From Caldifarciminota bacterium (GTDB lineage Bacteria > Hydrothermota > Hydrothermia > LBFQ01): 42,162 nt of DNA. Below, piece by piece: positions 31,161-37,889 of the stretch. The position numbers and the translations under genes are program-made. Under the pieces are notes generated by a model. That model saw only the letters and a list, made by a program, of their open reading frames with translations, searched no databases and was not told where the DNA came from. The stretch covers positions 75,146 to 117,307 of the forward strand of contig JALWYV010000042.1 in the NCBI GenBank assembly GCA_027003075.1. The letters are read 5' to 3'. Positions within the stretch are counted from its first letter, which is position 1. Each line of letters opens with the position of its first letter.

Positions 31161-31168
31161 CCCCTGTC

Positions 31169-32557
31169 ATGAGGAGATTTGTTCCCGCCTTTGTGCTTTT
31201 GTTTGTGATCGGTTGCACGTCAACGGGTAAGAAGATGGAAAAGACGACCGGGACCATAACGATTAAACCCCTTGTTAAGAAGGAAAAGACCCTTCCCAAC
31301 GGTCTGCACGTTATAGCCGTTAAAAAGGACAAACTTCCCATATTCCACATGCAGCTCACCATAAGGGTAGGTTCCCTTCTGGACCCGGAGGGGAAAGAAG
31401 GACTGGCGAACCTGGTGGGCGTTATGGTGGACGAGGGTACCAGAAACAGGACGTCCGAACAGATAGCCTCGGAGATAGAGGAGATGGGAGGGTCCTTCAG
31501 CGTGAACGTAGGCAGGACTCACACCGAAGTGACGATAAGGTCCCTCACGGACGACGCCGATAGCATGCTGGCCATAACGTCCGATATAGTTATGAACGCC
31601 ACCTTCCCCGAAAAGGAGTTCCAGAGGGAGAAGAGGAGGCAGAAGGCGTCAATCCAGAACAGCCTGAGTAACCCGAACTACGTGGCAAGCGTGAGACTTT
31701 ACGAGCTTACCTACGAGGGAACACGCCTCTCCCATCCGCCTGAGGGGTACGTGAACTCCGTGGATAAGATAGAGCGGGGAGATCTGATGGAGTTCCATGA
31801 GAGGTACTGGAGGCCTAACATCTCCTACGTGGTGGTGGTCTCCTCCCTTGACCCGGACGAGGCCATAGCAAAGGTAGAGAAGTACTTCTCCGGATGGGAG
31901 AAGGGGGATGTGAACCTCCCGGACATACCCCGGTACAAGAGGAGAAAGAAGGTTGAGATATACCACATGCCCGGACTCAATCAGGCCTACGTCAGGATGG
32001 CCGCCCCGGTTGACATACAGAGGAACTCACCGGACTGGAACGCTCTGCGGGTGGCCAACTACATACTTGGAGGCTCCGGTTTTTCCAGCAGGATCCTGAA
32101 GAAGATAAGGGTGGAGAAAGGCTACGCCTACTCCGCCTACTCCTACGTGATCCCCAACATACCGTGGAAGTCCCAGAAACTCCCATCCATCTTCATAGCA
32201 GGACTTGAGACCCGCACGGAGACAGCCGAAGATGCCGTTCTCACCCTCCTTGACCTGATAAGGGAGGCGAAGGAGAAGGGGTTTACGGAGGAGGAACTTG
32301 AGGCGGCCAAGAGCTTTTACAACGGCTATATAGCCCGTACCTCCGAAACCTACAGTCAGGTGGCAGGCCTTATATCCACGCAGTACGAATACGGCCTTCC
32401 GGACATGTTCTGGATAAAGGACGTTGAGGAGATCAGGAGGTTGACCTTAGATAGGGTTAACGAAGCCGCCCGCAAGTACCTCAACACGGACAGGTACGTC
32501 CTCCTCATAGTGACGGACACGACGAAGTTCAAACCGGAGAAACTGCCGAAGGACTAA
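31169..32557 (+). CDS. M16 peptidase-like lipoprotein lacking the zinc motif
   Basis: A 462-residue lipoprotein (lipobox VIGC, Cys16) with the two-lobed M16 fold. The usual zinc-binding HxxEH is NLVGV at 81-85, so His, Glu and His are all replaced. Retained family features are the following EGTRNR, and in the second lobe ILGGSGFSSRILKKIRVEKG with YAYSAYSY. That combination is the inactive partner subunit of heterodimeric M16 peptidases, which supplies the Arg/Tyr pair. No active partner gene is adjacent. It probably sits on the periplasmic face of a membrane. Confidence 0.85.
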   Translation: MRRFVPAFVLLFVIGCTSTGKKMEKTTGTITIKPLVKKEKTLPNGLHVIAVKKDKLPIFHMQLTIRVGSLLDPEGKEGLANLVGVMVDEGTRNRTSEQIASEIEEMGGSFSVNVGRTHTEVTIRSLTDDADSMLAITSDIVMNATFPEKEFQREKRRQKASIQNSLSNPNYVASVRLYELTYEGTRLSHPPEGYVNSVDKIERGDLMEFHERYWRPNISYVVVVSSLDPDEAIAKVEKYFSGWEKGDVNLPDIPRYKRRKKVEIYHMPGLNQAYVRMAAPVDIQRNSPDWNALRVANYILGGSGFSSRILKKIRVEKGYAYSAYSYVIPNIPWKSQKLPSIFIAGLETRTETAEDAVLTLLDLIREAKEKGFTEEELEAAKSFYNGYIARTSETYSQVAGLISTQYEYGLPDMFWIKDVEEIRRLTLDRVNEAARKYLNTDRYVLLIVTDTTKFKPEKLPKD

Positions 32558-33930
32558 CCGGCACAGCAGCTCATATCCTCAACGTCCCTATCAAAGGCGA
32601 GGGCTGTAAGCCTCAGCCCTTCGGTGTGCGCAAGGTAAGGGAAGAAGAGGTCGGTTATATCCTTAACCGTCATACCCGTGGCCAGGGCTACGGTCGTTGT
32701 CATGATCATCTCCCCGGCGTTCCTCATAACGGCTCTCACACTGAGCAATCTCCCGTCCGTACCCCTCAGTACCTTTATAAACCCTCGGCTTTCGGGGTGA
32801 ATCCCCTCAGCCGGGACCTCTGAGGCGGGAAGGACGACCTTCTCGTACATTATTCCCCTCATCTGCAACTCCCTCTCCGTAGGGCCAACACCGGCAACCT
32901 GTGGATGGGTGAATATCACGAAGGGAACGGCACCGTAGTTTACCGTCATACCGGCACCCGTTAGGGCGTTCAGGGCGGCGACCTTTCCCTCTCTCGCGGC
33001 CACGTACACGAACATCGGGGGCCCCGTCACGTCCCCCGCGGCGTAGACACCGGGGACGGAGGTCTCCATACGGCCGTTCACCTTAACGAACCCGTTGCCG
33101 TACGTTTCAATCCCCACCTCCTCCAGACCCATATCGCCCGTATTCCCGCGCCTTCCCGTGGCTATAAGGAGATGGCTTCCTTCTATATTTGTACCATCTC
33201 CAAAGGTGACCCTGATATCCCCCTCTCTTCCCTCTACTCTCTCCGGAAACCTCCCCGTAAGGACGTTCACCCCCTCGTCCCTCAGTATACTCTCTATCTC
33301 TGCAGACACGTCCCTATCCTCGCGGGAGAGGAGGCGTTTGCTCCTCTGCACTACAGTTACCTTACTCCCGAGCCTCCGGAAGGCCTGGGCCATTTCAACG
33401 GACACGTATCCTCCCCCGAGGACGATCAGGTGGGAGGGTAACTCCCTGAGGGAGAACAGGTTCCGGTTCGTCAGATAGGGGACCGAGTCTATCCCCTCTA
33501 CCTCCGGTACTACGTTCGGGGACGACCCCGTTGCTATTACAACGGCTCCCCCTTCCACCTCCCTGTCCCCGACCAGGACCCGCTTCGGGGAGATGAGACG
33601 GCCCCTACCCTCTATCACGTCAACTCCGTGGCCGGTCAGTACGTCCGTATACTTCTCCTTCCGGTACCTTTTAACCAGTCCACTCAAACCCTCCATAAGG
33701 GCCGGAAAGTCTTCAACGTGGGCAGAAAACTTAACTCCGGGGTAATCGTCCGGTCTCAGAAGTCCGGCGACCTTCAGGAGGTACTTTGAGGGTACGCACC
33801 CCACGTTGACGCAAGTTCCCCCTATAGGGCCATCGTTTATCACCGCAACTCTGGCACCCATCCGGGCGCCCTCTATGGCTGCGGACGTCCCGGCGGATCC
33901 CCCGCCCAAGATCAGGAGGTCGTACCTCAT
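32554..33930 (-). CDS. merA: Mercuric(II) reductase, core form without N-terminal HMA domain
   Basis: MerA reduces Hg(II) to Hg(0) with NADPH in the cytoplasm. The 458-residue flavoprotein has GGGSAGTSAAIEGAR (FAD site), the redox pair Cys40/Cys45 in GGTCVNVGCVPSK, a second dinucleotide motif VLGGGYVSVE, and the C-terminal vicinal Cys455-Cys456 (MSCCAG), the diagnostic Hg-handling pair of MerA. The N-terminal metal-binding domain of many MerA proteins is absent; a Cys-rich thioredoxin-like protein encoded just upstream (4-nt overlap) may do that job. The stop interlocks with the convergent M16-like gene. Confidence 0.93.
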   Translation of the reverse strand: MRYDLLILGGGSAGTSAAIEGARMGARVAVINDGPIGGTCVNVGCVPSKYLLKVAGLLRPDDYPGVKFSAHVEDFPALMEGLSGLVKRYRKEKYTDVLTGHGVDVIEGRGRLISPKRVLVGDREVEGGAVVIATGSSPNVVPEVEGIDSVPYLTNRNLFSLRELPSHLIVLGGGYVSVEMAQAFRRLGSKVTVVQRSKRLLSREDRDVSAEIESILRDEGVNVLTGRFPERVEGREGDIRVTFGDGTNIEGSHLLIATGRRGNTGDMGLEEVGIETYGNGFVKVNGRMETSVPGVYAAGDVTGPPMFVYVAAREGKVAALNALTGAGMTVNYGAVPFVIFTHPQVAGVGPTERELQMRGIMYEKVVLPASEVPAEGIHPESRGFIKVLRGTDGRLLSVRAVMRNAGEMIMTTTVALATGMTVKDITDLFFPYLAHTEGLRLTALAFDRDVEDMSCCAG

Positions 33931-34166
33931 CCGAATATCTCCTTAACCCTCTCCGGATCAAAACCCACGACCTTCACCTCACCGTCCACGACGAGGGTCG
34001 GAACGGCTTTTACCCCGTACCGATCGGCGAGGGCGCAGCAGGACCCGTCCCGGCACTCCTCCGCCCTGTGTATTACGAGTTCGGCCCCTTCGGGCAGGTA
34101 CTTACGGACGACCACCTCCATACGGTCGCACAACTTGCAGTTTGCTCTGAAGAGTTCAACCTTCAT
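33927..34166 (-). CDS. Small thioredoxin-like protein with extra cysteines, mer-linked
   Basis: A 79-residue thioredoxin/glutaredoxin-fold protein. The active-site motif is C10-KL-C13; the cis-proline is Pro56 (VKAVPTLVVDG). An additional Cys-rich loop, Cys38 and the vicinal pair Cys43-Cys44 (ECRDGSCC), is unusual for these small redoxins. It is the first gene of the unit and overlaps merA by 4 nt. An adaptor passing Hg(II) to MerA is a reasonable inference, since this MerA lacks the N-terminal HMA domain; a reductase role is the alternative. Confidence 0.8.
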   Translation of the reverse strand: MKVELFRANCKLCDRMEVVVRKYLPEGAELVIHRAEECRDGSCCALADRYGVKAVPTLVVDGEVKVVGFDPERVKEIFG

Positions 34167-34182
34167 ACTGTAAATTTACGGT
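34167..34182. promoter_or_regulatory. Palindrome over the thioredoxin-merA promoter
   Basis: ACTGTAAATTTACGGT matches its own complement at 14 of 16 positions. It contains the presumed -10 of the thioredoxin-merA unit (TAAATT, 34173-34178, minus strand) and so is a plausible operator. Confidence 0.5.
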
Positions 34183-34190
34183 CACGTTCA

Positions 34191-34202
34191 CGCCTGCAGG
34201 CG
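34191..34202. promoter_or_regulatory. Perfect 12-bp palindrome in the divergent mer intergenic region
   Basis: CGCCTGCAGGCG sits midway between the mer unit and the divergent HTH gene. It could be a protein-binding site. No direct evidence shows which protein binds. Confidence 0.4.
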
Positions 34203-34228
34203 ATCCGGTTTGATGGTACTATCTGCCT

Positions 34229-34234
34229 TAGAAT
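34229..34234 (+). promoter_or_regulatory. -10 element of the InsA-like gene
   Basis: TAGAAT, 5 nt before GTG 34240. It supports that start rather than the in-frame TTG/ATG at 34210-34215. Confidence 0.45.
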
Positions 34235-34239
34235 TTAGT

Positions 34240-34533
34240 GTGGCCGTATTTGAGCTGCCTGAGTGTTGCCGTCCCCGTAGTCCGTGCTGTATAAAGTACG
34301 GACGCAGCAACGGAAAGCAGACCTACTACTGCAGGAGGATGGGAAGGCGCTTCGTGTGGGGAGGCAGGTGGAACAAGTACTCGGAGGAGATGAGACGCAG
34401 GGCGTTAGAGCTGCACCGCAGAGGTACGAGCATACGGAAGATATCACGGGAGACGGGCATACCTTTCAGTACGGTAAGGAGATGGGTAAAGGATTACGAA
34501 AACTCCCGTGGATATTCCACCTCAAGCAGGTAA
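34240..34533 (+). CDS. IS1 InsA-like zinc-ribbon/HTH protein, degenerate cysteines
   Basis: About 97 residues related to the N-terminal DNA-binding protein of IS1-type elements: a zinc-ribbon-like start (CCIKYGRSNGKQTYYC then GRRF) followed by an HTH (RALELHRRGTSIRKISRETG, FSTVRRWVKDY). The ribbon is altered: vicinal pairs Cys9-Cys10 and Cys16-Cys17 appear, and the last CxxC has lost its second Cys (CRRM). No DDE transposase or terminal repeats are near. It is divergent from the thioredoxin-merA unit, so either an IS remnant or a domesticated regulator. Its 3' end overlaps convergent truA by 40 nt. Confidence 0.6.
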   Translation: MAVFELPECCRPRSPCCIKYGRSNGKQTYYCRRMGRRFVWGGRWNKYSEEMRRRALELHRRGTSIRKISRETGIPFSTVRRWVKDYENSRGYSTSSR

Positions 34534-35234
34534 AGGCCCCACGGTGGAGCTGGTGTTAGCTTCTTTATCCTCTCCCCTGTCTCAAGGGATCGGATCACGT
34601 CCTCAACGGATACTTCCCCCTCAGTCAACATTACGGAAAGGGAGGCGAGGAAACGAACCATCTTACGCAGGAACCTGTCCCCCTTGACGTCCATGAAGGC
34701 GTACTTTCCCGTGTAACCAAAGGTTATGTCGTAGAGCGTGCATACGCCGTTCTCCCGTTCGTCGGCGGAAAGGGGTTTGAAGTTGTGCGTACCGAGGAGG
34801 ACCTTCATCCCTTCGTTCAGGATTGGAACGTCGGGAAGTGTCCTGACGTGCCATACCCTTCGCCGCATGAGGGGGTCGTACTCCCCGGAGAACAGGTACC
34901 TGTAGGTCTTGGAGATGGCGGAGTATCGGGCGTGGAACTCGTCCGGTACCACCTCTACCGACTTAACGTAAACGTCCTCCGGGAGCATACGGTTGAGCTT
35001 GTACCTGAGATCGGAGATCCGTACCCTGAGGCGACCGTTCACCTTAACGCTGGCGACGTAGTTTATGGCGTGGACGCCGCTGTCCGTTCTACCCGCCCCT
35101 ACGAGTTTGTACTTTCCGTCTATCAGATGGCTTAACACCCTCATTATCTCGCCGGATACGGTCCTCCTGTTCGGTTGGTACTGCCAGCCATGGAAATCGG
35201 TGCCGTCGTAGGAGAGGACGAGCTTGAGGTTCAT
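34494..35234 (-). CDS. truA: tRNA pseudouridine(38-40) synthase
   Basis: TruA isomerises uridines 38-40 in the anticodon arm. The 246-residue enzyme has YDGTDFHGWQYQPNRRTV near the start, the catalytic Asp51 in GAGRTDSGVHA, HARYSAISKTYRY, and GDRFLRKMVRFL near the C-terminus. The length is normal. ATG 35234 lies 9 nt after TACAAT on the minus strand. The 3' end overlaps the convergent InsA-like gene. Confidence 0.95.
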   Translation of the reverse strand: MNLKLVLSYDGTDFHGWQYQPNRRTVSGEIMRVLSHLIDGKYKLVGAGRTDSGVHAINYVASVKVNGRLRVRISDLRYKLNRMLPEDVYVKSVEVVPDEFHARYSAISKTYRYLFSGEYDPLMRRRVWHVRTLPDVPILNEGMKVLLGTHNFKPLSADERENGVCTLYDITFGYTGKYAFMDVKGDRFLRKMVRFLASLSVMLTEGEVSVEDVIRSLETGERIKKLTPAPPWGLYLLEVEYPREFS

Positions 35235-35243
35235 CTTCGGGGT

Positions 35244-35249
35244 ATTGTA
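35244..35249 (-). promoter_or_regulatory. -10 element of truA
   Basis: TACAAT on the minus strand, 9 nt before the ATG at 35234. Confidence 0.55.
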
Positions 35250-35502
35250 AACTGGACACCTATCATAACGGTTATGGTATCCCCTCCTGACAGCAAAAAA
35301 CGGTATACGGTGTTCCCAATCTCGTCGGCTGCGTTTAGCATCATCACCCTTTCGTGATGTGTAAAAGATCGGCAGAATTCTCTACCTTACGATACGCTTA
35401 GGACTCCGATCGTTATTTCATTCCGTTTATCCGGTAAAATGTTGAGGGTACCTAGAATTTCAGGGAGATTCCCCTCCACACATCCTGCTTATACAACGGG
35501 GG

Positions 35503-35508
35503 TATAAT
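35503..35508 (+). promoter_or_regulatory. -10 element of the V-ATPase subunit F gene
   Basis: TATAAT preceded by GGGG, 8 nt before ATG 35517. About 250 bp upstream of it hold no gene. Confidence 0.65.
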
Positions 35509-35516
35509 CCCCTCCC

Positions 35517-35849
35517 ATGAAAGGTGGTAAGGTCCTTGCTGTAGTGCGTCCTCAGTTCTCCCCCGGCTTTCTCCTCGCGGGCGTGGAGGTATACGATACG
35601 GAAGATCCCCGGAGAGCGGAAAGGAAGGTAAGGGAACTTTTGAACGACCCCGGCGACTATTACCTCGTGGTCGTTGACGAGTATCTGGCGGAGCAGTTTT
35701 CAACTCCCACACTCTCCCGCATGTTCTCCAGTACCGAACCCGTCTTCATAAACGTGGGGCTTACGGGTACGAGCGACGACGACATCATCAGGGAGATCCA
35801 GCGTCTGGCACAGGAGGCCCTCGGCTACGCCATAAGGATTGACGCATGA
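35517..35849 (+). CDS. V/A-type ATPase subunit F-like protein, isolated
   Basis: A 110-residue protein with the Rossmann-like pattern of V/A-ATPase subunit F: a hydrophobic first strand (VLAVVRPQFSPGFLLAGVEV), then YYLVVVDEYLAEQF, and an amphipathic C-terminal helix (IIREIQRLAQEALGY). In A/V-ATPase operons subunit F is followed by A and B; here no other subunit is present and the gene is coupled (ATGA) to a lipoprotein. It may be a true subunit encoded apart or a family member with another role. Confidence 0.65.
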   Translation: MKGGKVLAVVRPQFSPGFLLAGVEVYDTEDPRRAERKVRELLNDPGDYYLVVVDEYLAEQFSTPTLSRMFSSTEPVFINVGLTGTSDDDIIREIQRLAQEALGYAIRIDA

Positions 35850-36607
35850 GGAAACTCGTACCTGTTTTTATAGCCCTTCTCTACCTATCCTGCGGACAGG
35901 GTGTTCTACCCTCACGTCCCCGGATCTCCGGCGTATGGGGGGATCCCACGGGGGAGAAACTGGAAATTTACTGGTACTTCCTTGAAGGGGCGGATCGCTA
36001 CGAGGTTAAGGGGATAGACGAGAAGGGGGAGTACAGCGTACTTTACGAGGGTACCGACACGTTTGCTGTGGTTGGGGAGAGGTATCCCTACTACACGGTC
36101 GTGGCTTACGCCCCATCCGACTTACAGGAGAGCGATACCGTTAAGATCGTTCCCGTAGAGGGTTCGTTCCAGATCCGCGCCCACGGTTCCGGTTTTGAGA
36201 GTGCCGTATGTTACGACACGGACACCACCTACGAGAACAGGCTGAGTACCTGCAACCCTGAGAGCGGTGAGGTGCAACCGAACGTAATCCTCCTTCTGGA
36301 CAGTCTCTCCTTCATATCCCCGTCTAAGGACACGACACTGTTCGGTCACAAGCGGCTCCTGTACGCCTCCGGAGGAGGAGATATGGCCCCCCTCCCACCT
36401 TCCGGGTATGCGGACACCTTCCCCGTGGTCGCCGGTGAAACCGTAGCCGTATGGATAGACGGAGGTATAGCAAACACCTTTGACCTCACGGACAACGTGG
36501 TCAGGGTGGTCGTGGACAGCCTGTACGTCGGGGACGGCAGCAGGGACTCAATAAGCGTGTGGGTTAGCATCAGGTATCAGACCGTGCCGAGACTGAGATG
36601 GTACTGA
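35846..36607 (+). CDS. Lipoprotein of unknown function
   Basis: A 253-residue lipoprotein: signal with lipobox LYLSC (Cys16), then beta-rich sequence. The first part (about 25-110) looks like a fibronectin-III-type domain (EKLEIYWYFLEGADRYEVKG, YEGTDTFAV). The second half carries a Cys pair (CYDTDTT, STCNPE) and ends in a strand-rich region. No known family is certain. It overlaps its neighbours on both sides (4 and 10 nt), so it is made together with the subunit F-like protein and the Skp fusion. Confidence 0.7.
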   Translation: MRKLVPVFIALLYLSCGQGVLPSRPRISGVWGDPTGEKLEIYWYFLEGADRYEVKGIDEKGEYSVLYEGTDTFAVVGERYPYYTVVAYAPSDLQESDTVKIVPVEGSFQIRAHGSGFESAVCYDTDTTYENRLSTCNPESGEVQPNVILLLDSLSFISPSKDTTLFGHKRLLYASGGGDMAPLPPSGYADTFPVVAGETVAVWIDGGIANTFDLTDNVVRVVVDSLYVGDGSRDSISVWVSIRYQTVPRLRWY

Positions 36608-37527
36608 CACTACTACTCGCCCAGACTTACAAGGTGGCCTTCATAGACATGGAGAAGGTGTACACCGAGTACATAGACCTGAGGGATGCGAGGGAACAGA
36701 TCCTACGGTACAAGGCCACACTTGAGATAAGGAGGGATTCGGTTAAACACCGTCTGGACTCCCTTCAGGAGAACCTCATAAAGCAGTGGCCAATGCTGAC
36801 GGACGCCGAGAAGATACTGAGATGGCAGGAGATAGAGGCTACAAAGCGCAGACTTGACAGTATAAACCGTACCATAATCCGTCAGGTGGAGGCGAAGTCC
36901 AAGGAGGTGATGGCACCGTACCTTAAGAAGGTCAGAGAGACGGCCAAGAAGATAGCCAGAGACATGGGGTACGACGCCGTAGTTGACATAAACGTCGCCC
37001 TATGGGTAGATCCACAGCACGACATCACTTCCCTCGTCCTGGACGAACTGAACAAGGCACACAAGGCCGCAGGTCTTGTGCTTAAAAAGGTCATAGTTTT
37101 TCCGTTTAAGGAGGAGGATACGCGTACCCATTCGTGGGGATTAGGGGATTCGGCCCAGGTCTCCATATACCGGGACCTGAGCGACAACCCGAAGCTGGAT
37201 CTGATGGATCCGAACCGGGTAAACGAGGTACTTAGAACCCGTGGGTATACCAACTGGCGTAACCTGGATGAGAGGGTGGTCTTCTCCGTTGCCCAGGCCT
37301 TTGCCCCGGACGTTTACATATTCGGTAAGGTAAAGTCAAAGTCCGAGGAGAGGGTTGACGTGAGTCTGGCCGTGTACGACGGCAGGACGGGACAGGTCGT
37401 GAAGGTAGGGGAAACGGAACTCAAGGAGAGCGTCAGCGACGTCCAGAAGAGCGGGGATTTCACGAACATAGTTACCCAGATGGCGCGTAGACTCATAAAC
37501 AAGTACCTCTCACAGTTCTCCAGATAG
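36598..37527 (+). CDS. Skp/OmpH-like chaperone fused to a CsgG/TolB-N-like domain
   Basis: A 309-residue periplasmic protein. Residues 10-160 match Skp/OmpH: YKVAFIDMEKVYTEY, long charged coiled coil, then MGYDAVVDINVALWVDP. From about residue 163 a second alpha/beta domain starts (KKVIVFPFKEED, LMDPNRVNEVLRTRGY, PDVYIFGKV, YDGRTGQVV), the pattern of CsgG/FlgO/TolB-N-type domains. The signal is only MVLTLLLAQ, with no basic residue, and no upstream start exists in frame. It probably binds unfolded outer membrane proteins. The fused domain is unusual. Confidence 0.75.
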   Translation: MVLTLLLAQTYKVAFIDMEKVYTEYIDLRDAREQILRYKATLEIRRDSVKHRLDSLQENLIKQWPMLTDAEKILRWQEIEATKRRLDSINRTIIRQVEAKSKEVMAPYLKKVRETAKKIARDMGYDAVVDINVALWVDPQHDITSLVLDELNKAHKAAGLVLKKVIVFPFKEEDTRTHSWGLGDSAQVSIYRDLSDNPKLDLMDPNRVNEVLRTRGYTNWRNLDERVVFSVAQAFAPDVYIFGKVKSKSEERVDVSLAVYDGRTGQVVKVGETELKESVSDVQKSGDFTNIVTQMARRLINKYLSQFSR

Positions 37528-37538
37528 CCTTTCGGGGC

Positions 37539-37544
37539 TATAAT
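37539..37544 (+). promoter_or_regulatory. -10 element of rsfS
   Basis: TATAAT, 6 nt before GTG 37551 (9 nt before the next codon, TTG). Confidence 0.6.
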
Positions 37545-37550
37545 TTTATC

Positions 37551-37889
37551 GTGTTGAGGGAGGATCTAAGGCATCTTCTGGAGATAGTACGGGAAAAGGC
37601 AGGGGAGGACGTGGTCGTACTGAACATACGCCCGATCAATCCCGTCATAGGAGATTACTTCGTCATAGCCACGGGGTATACGACGGATCACCTTCTGGAT
37701 ATGGCGGAGGCCATACGTTCGGAGTTCGGAGGCAGGATAGAGGGAAACGAACTCTCCTCGTGGGTTATAGTGGATCTCGGGGACATAGTCGTCCATCTGT
37801 TCCTCCCCGATGCCAGGGCCTTCTACTCCCTTGAGGACCTCTACGGTGATGCCGAGGTACTTTACTCAGAAAGAGAGGAGGTCGTGTGA
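37551..37889 (+). CDS. rsfS: Ribosomal silencing factor RsfS (Iojap)
   Basis: RsfS binds L14 and blocks joining of ribosomal subunits during starvation. The 112-residue protein shows the family core: VVVLNIRPINPVIGDYFVIA, TDHLLDMAEAI, GNELSSWVIVDLGDIVVHLF and REFYxLE-like FYSLEDLYGDA. Start GTG 37551 follows TATAAT by 6 nt; the TTG just after is an alternative. It overlaps the next gene by GTGA. Confidence 0.93.
   Translation: MLREDLRHLLEIVREKAGEDVVVLNIRPINPVIGDYFVIATGYTTDHLLDMAEAIRSEFGGRIEGNELSSWVIVDLGDIVVHLFLPDARAFYSLEDLYGDAEVLYSEREEVV

Noticed and set aside
34210-34533. An intact IS1-type insertion sequence
   Set aside because: Only an InsA-like DNA-binding ORF is present. I see no DDE transposase frame, terminal inverted repeats or target-site duplications around it.
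35342-35359. Hairpin CATCAC/GTGATG as terminator or riboswitch
   Set aside because: Only 6 bp, no T run, and it is not located after a gene end on the plus strand.
35440-35508. A 22-codon ORF (ATG 35440) after TAAAAT as a leader peptide of the subunit F operon
   Set aside because: It ends within TATAAT of the next promoter and has no attenuator-like hairpin or codon run; chance is more likely.
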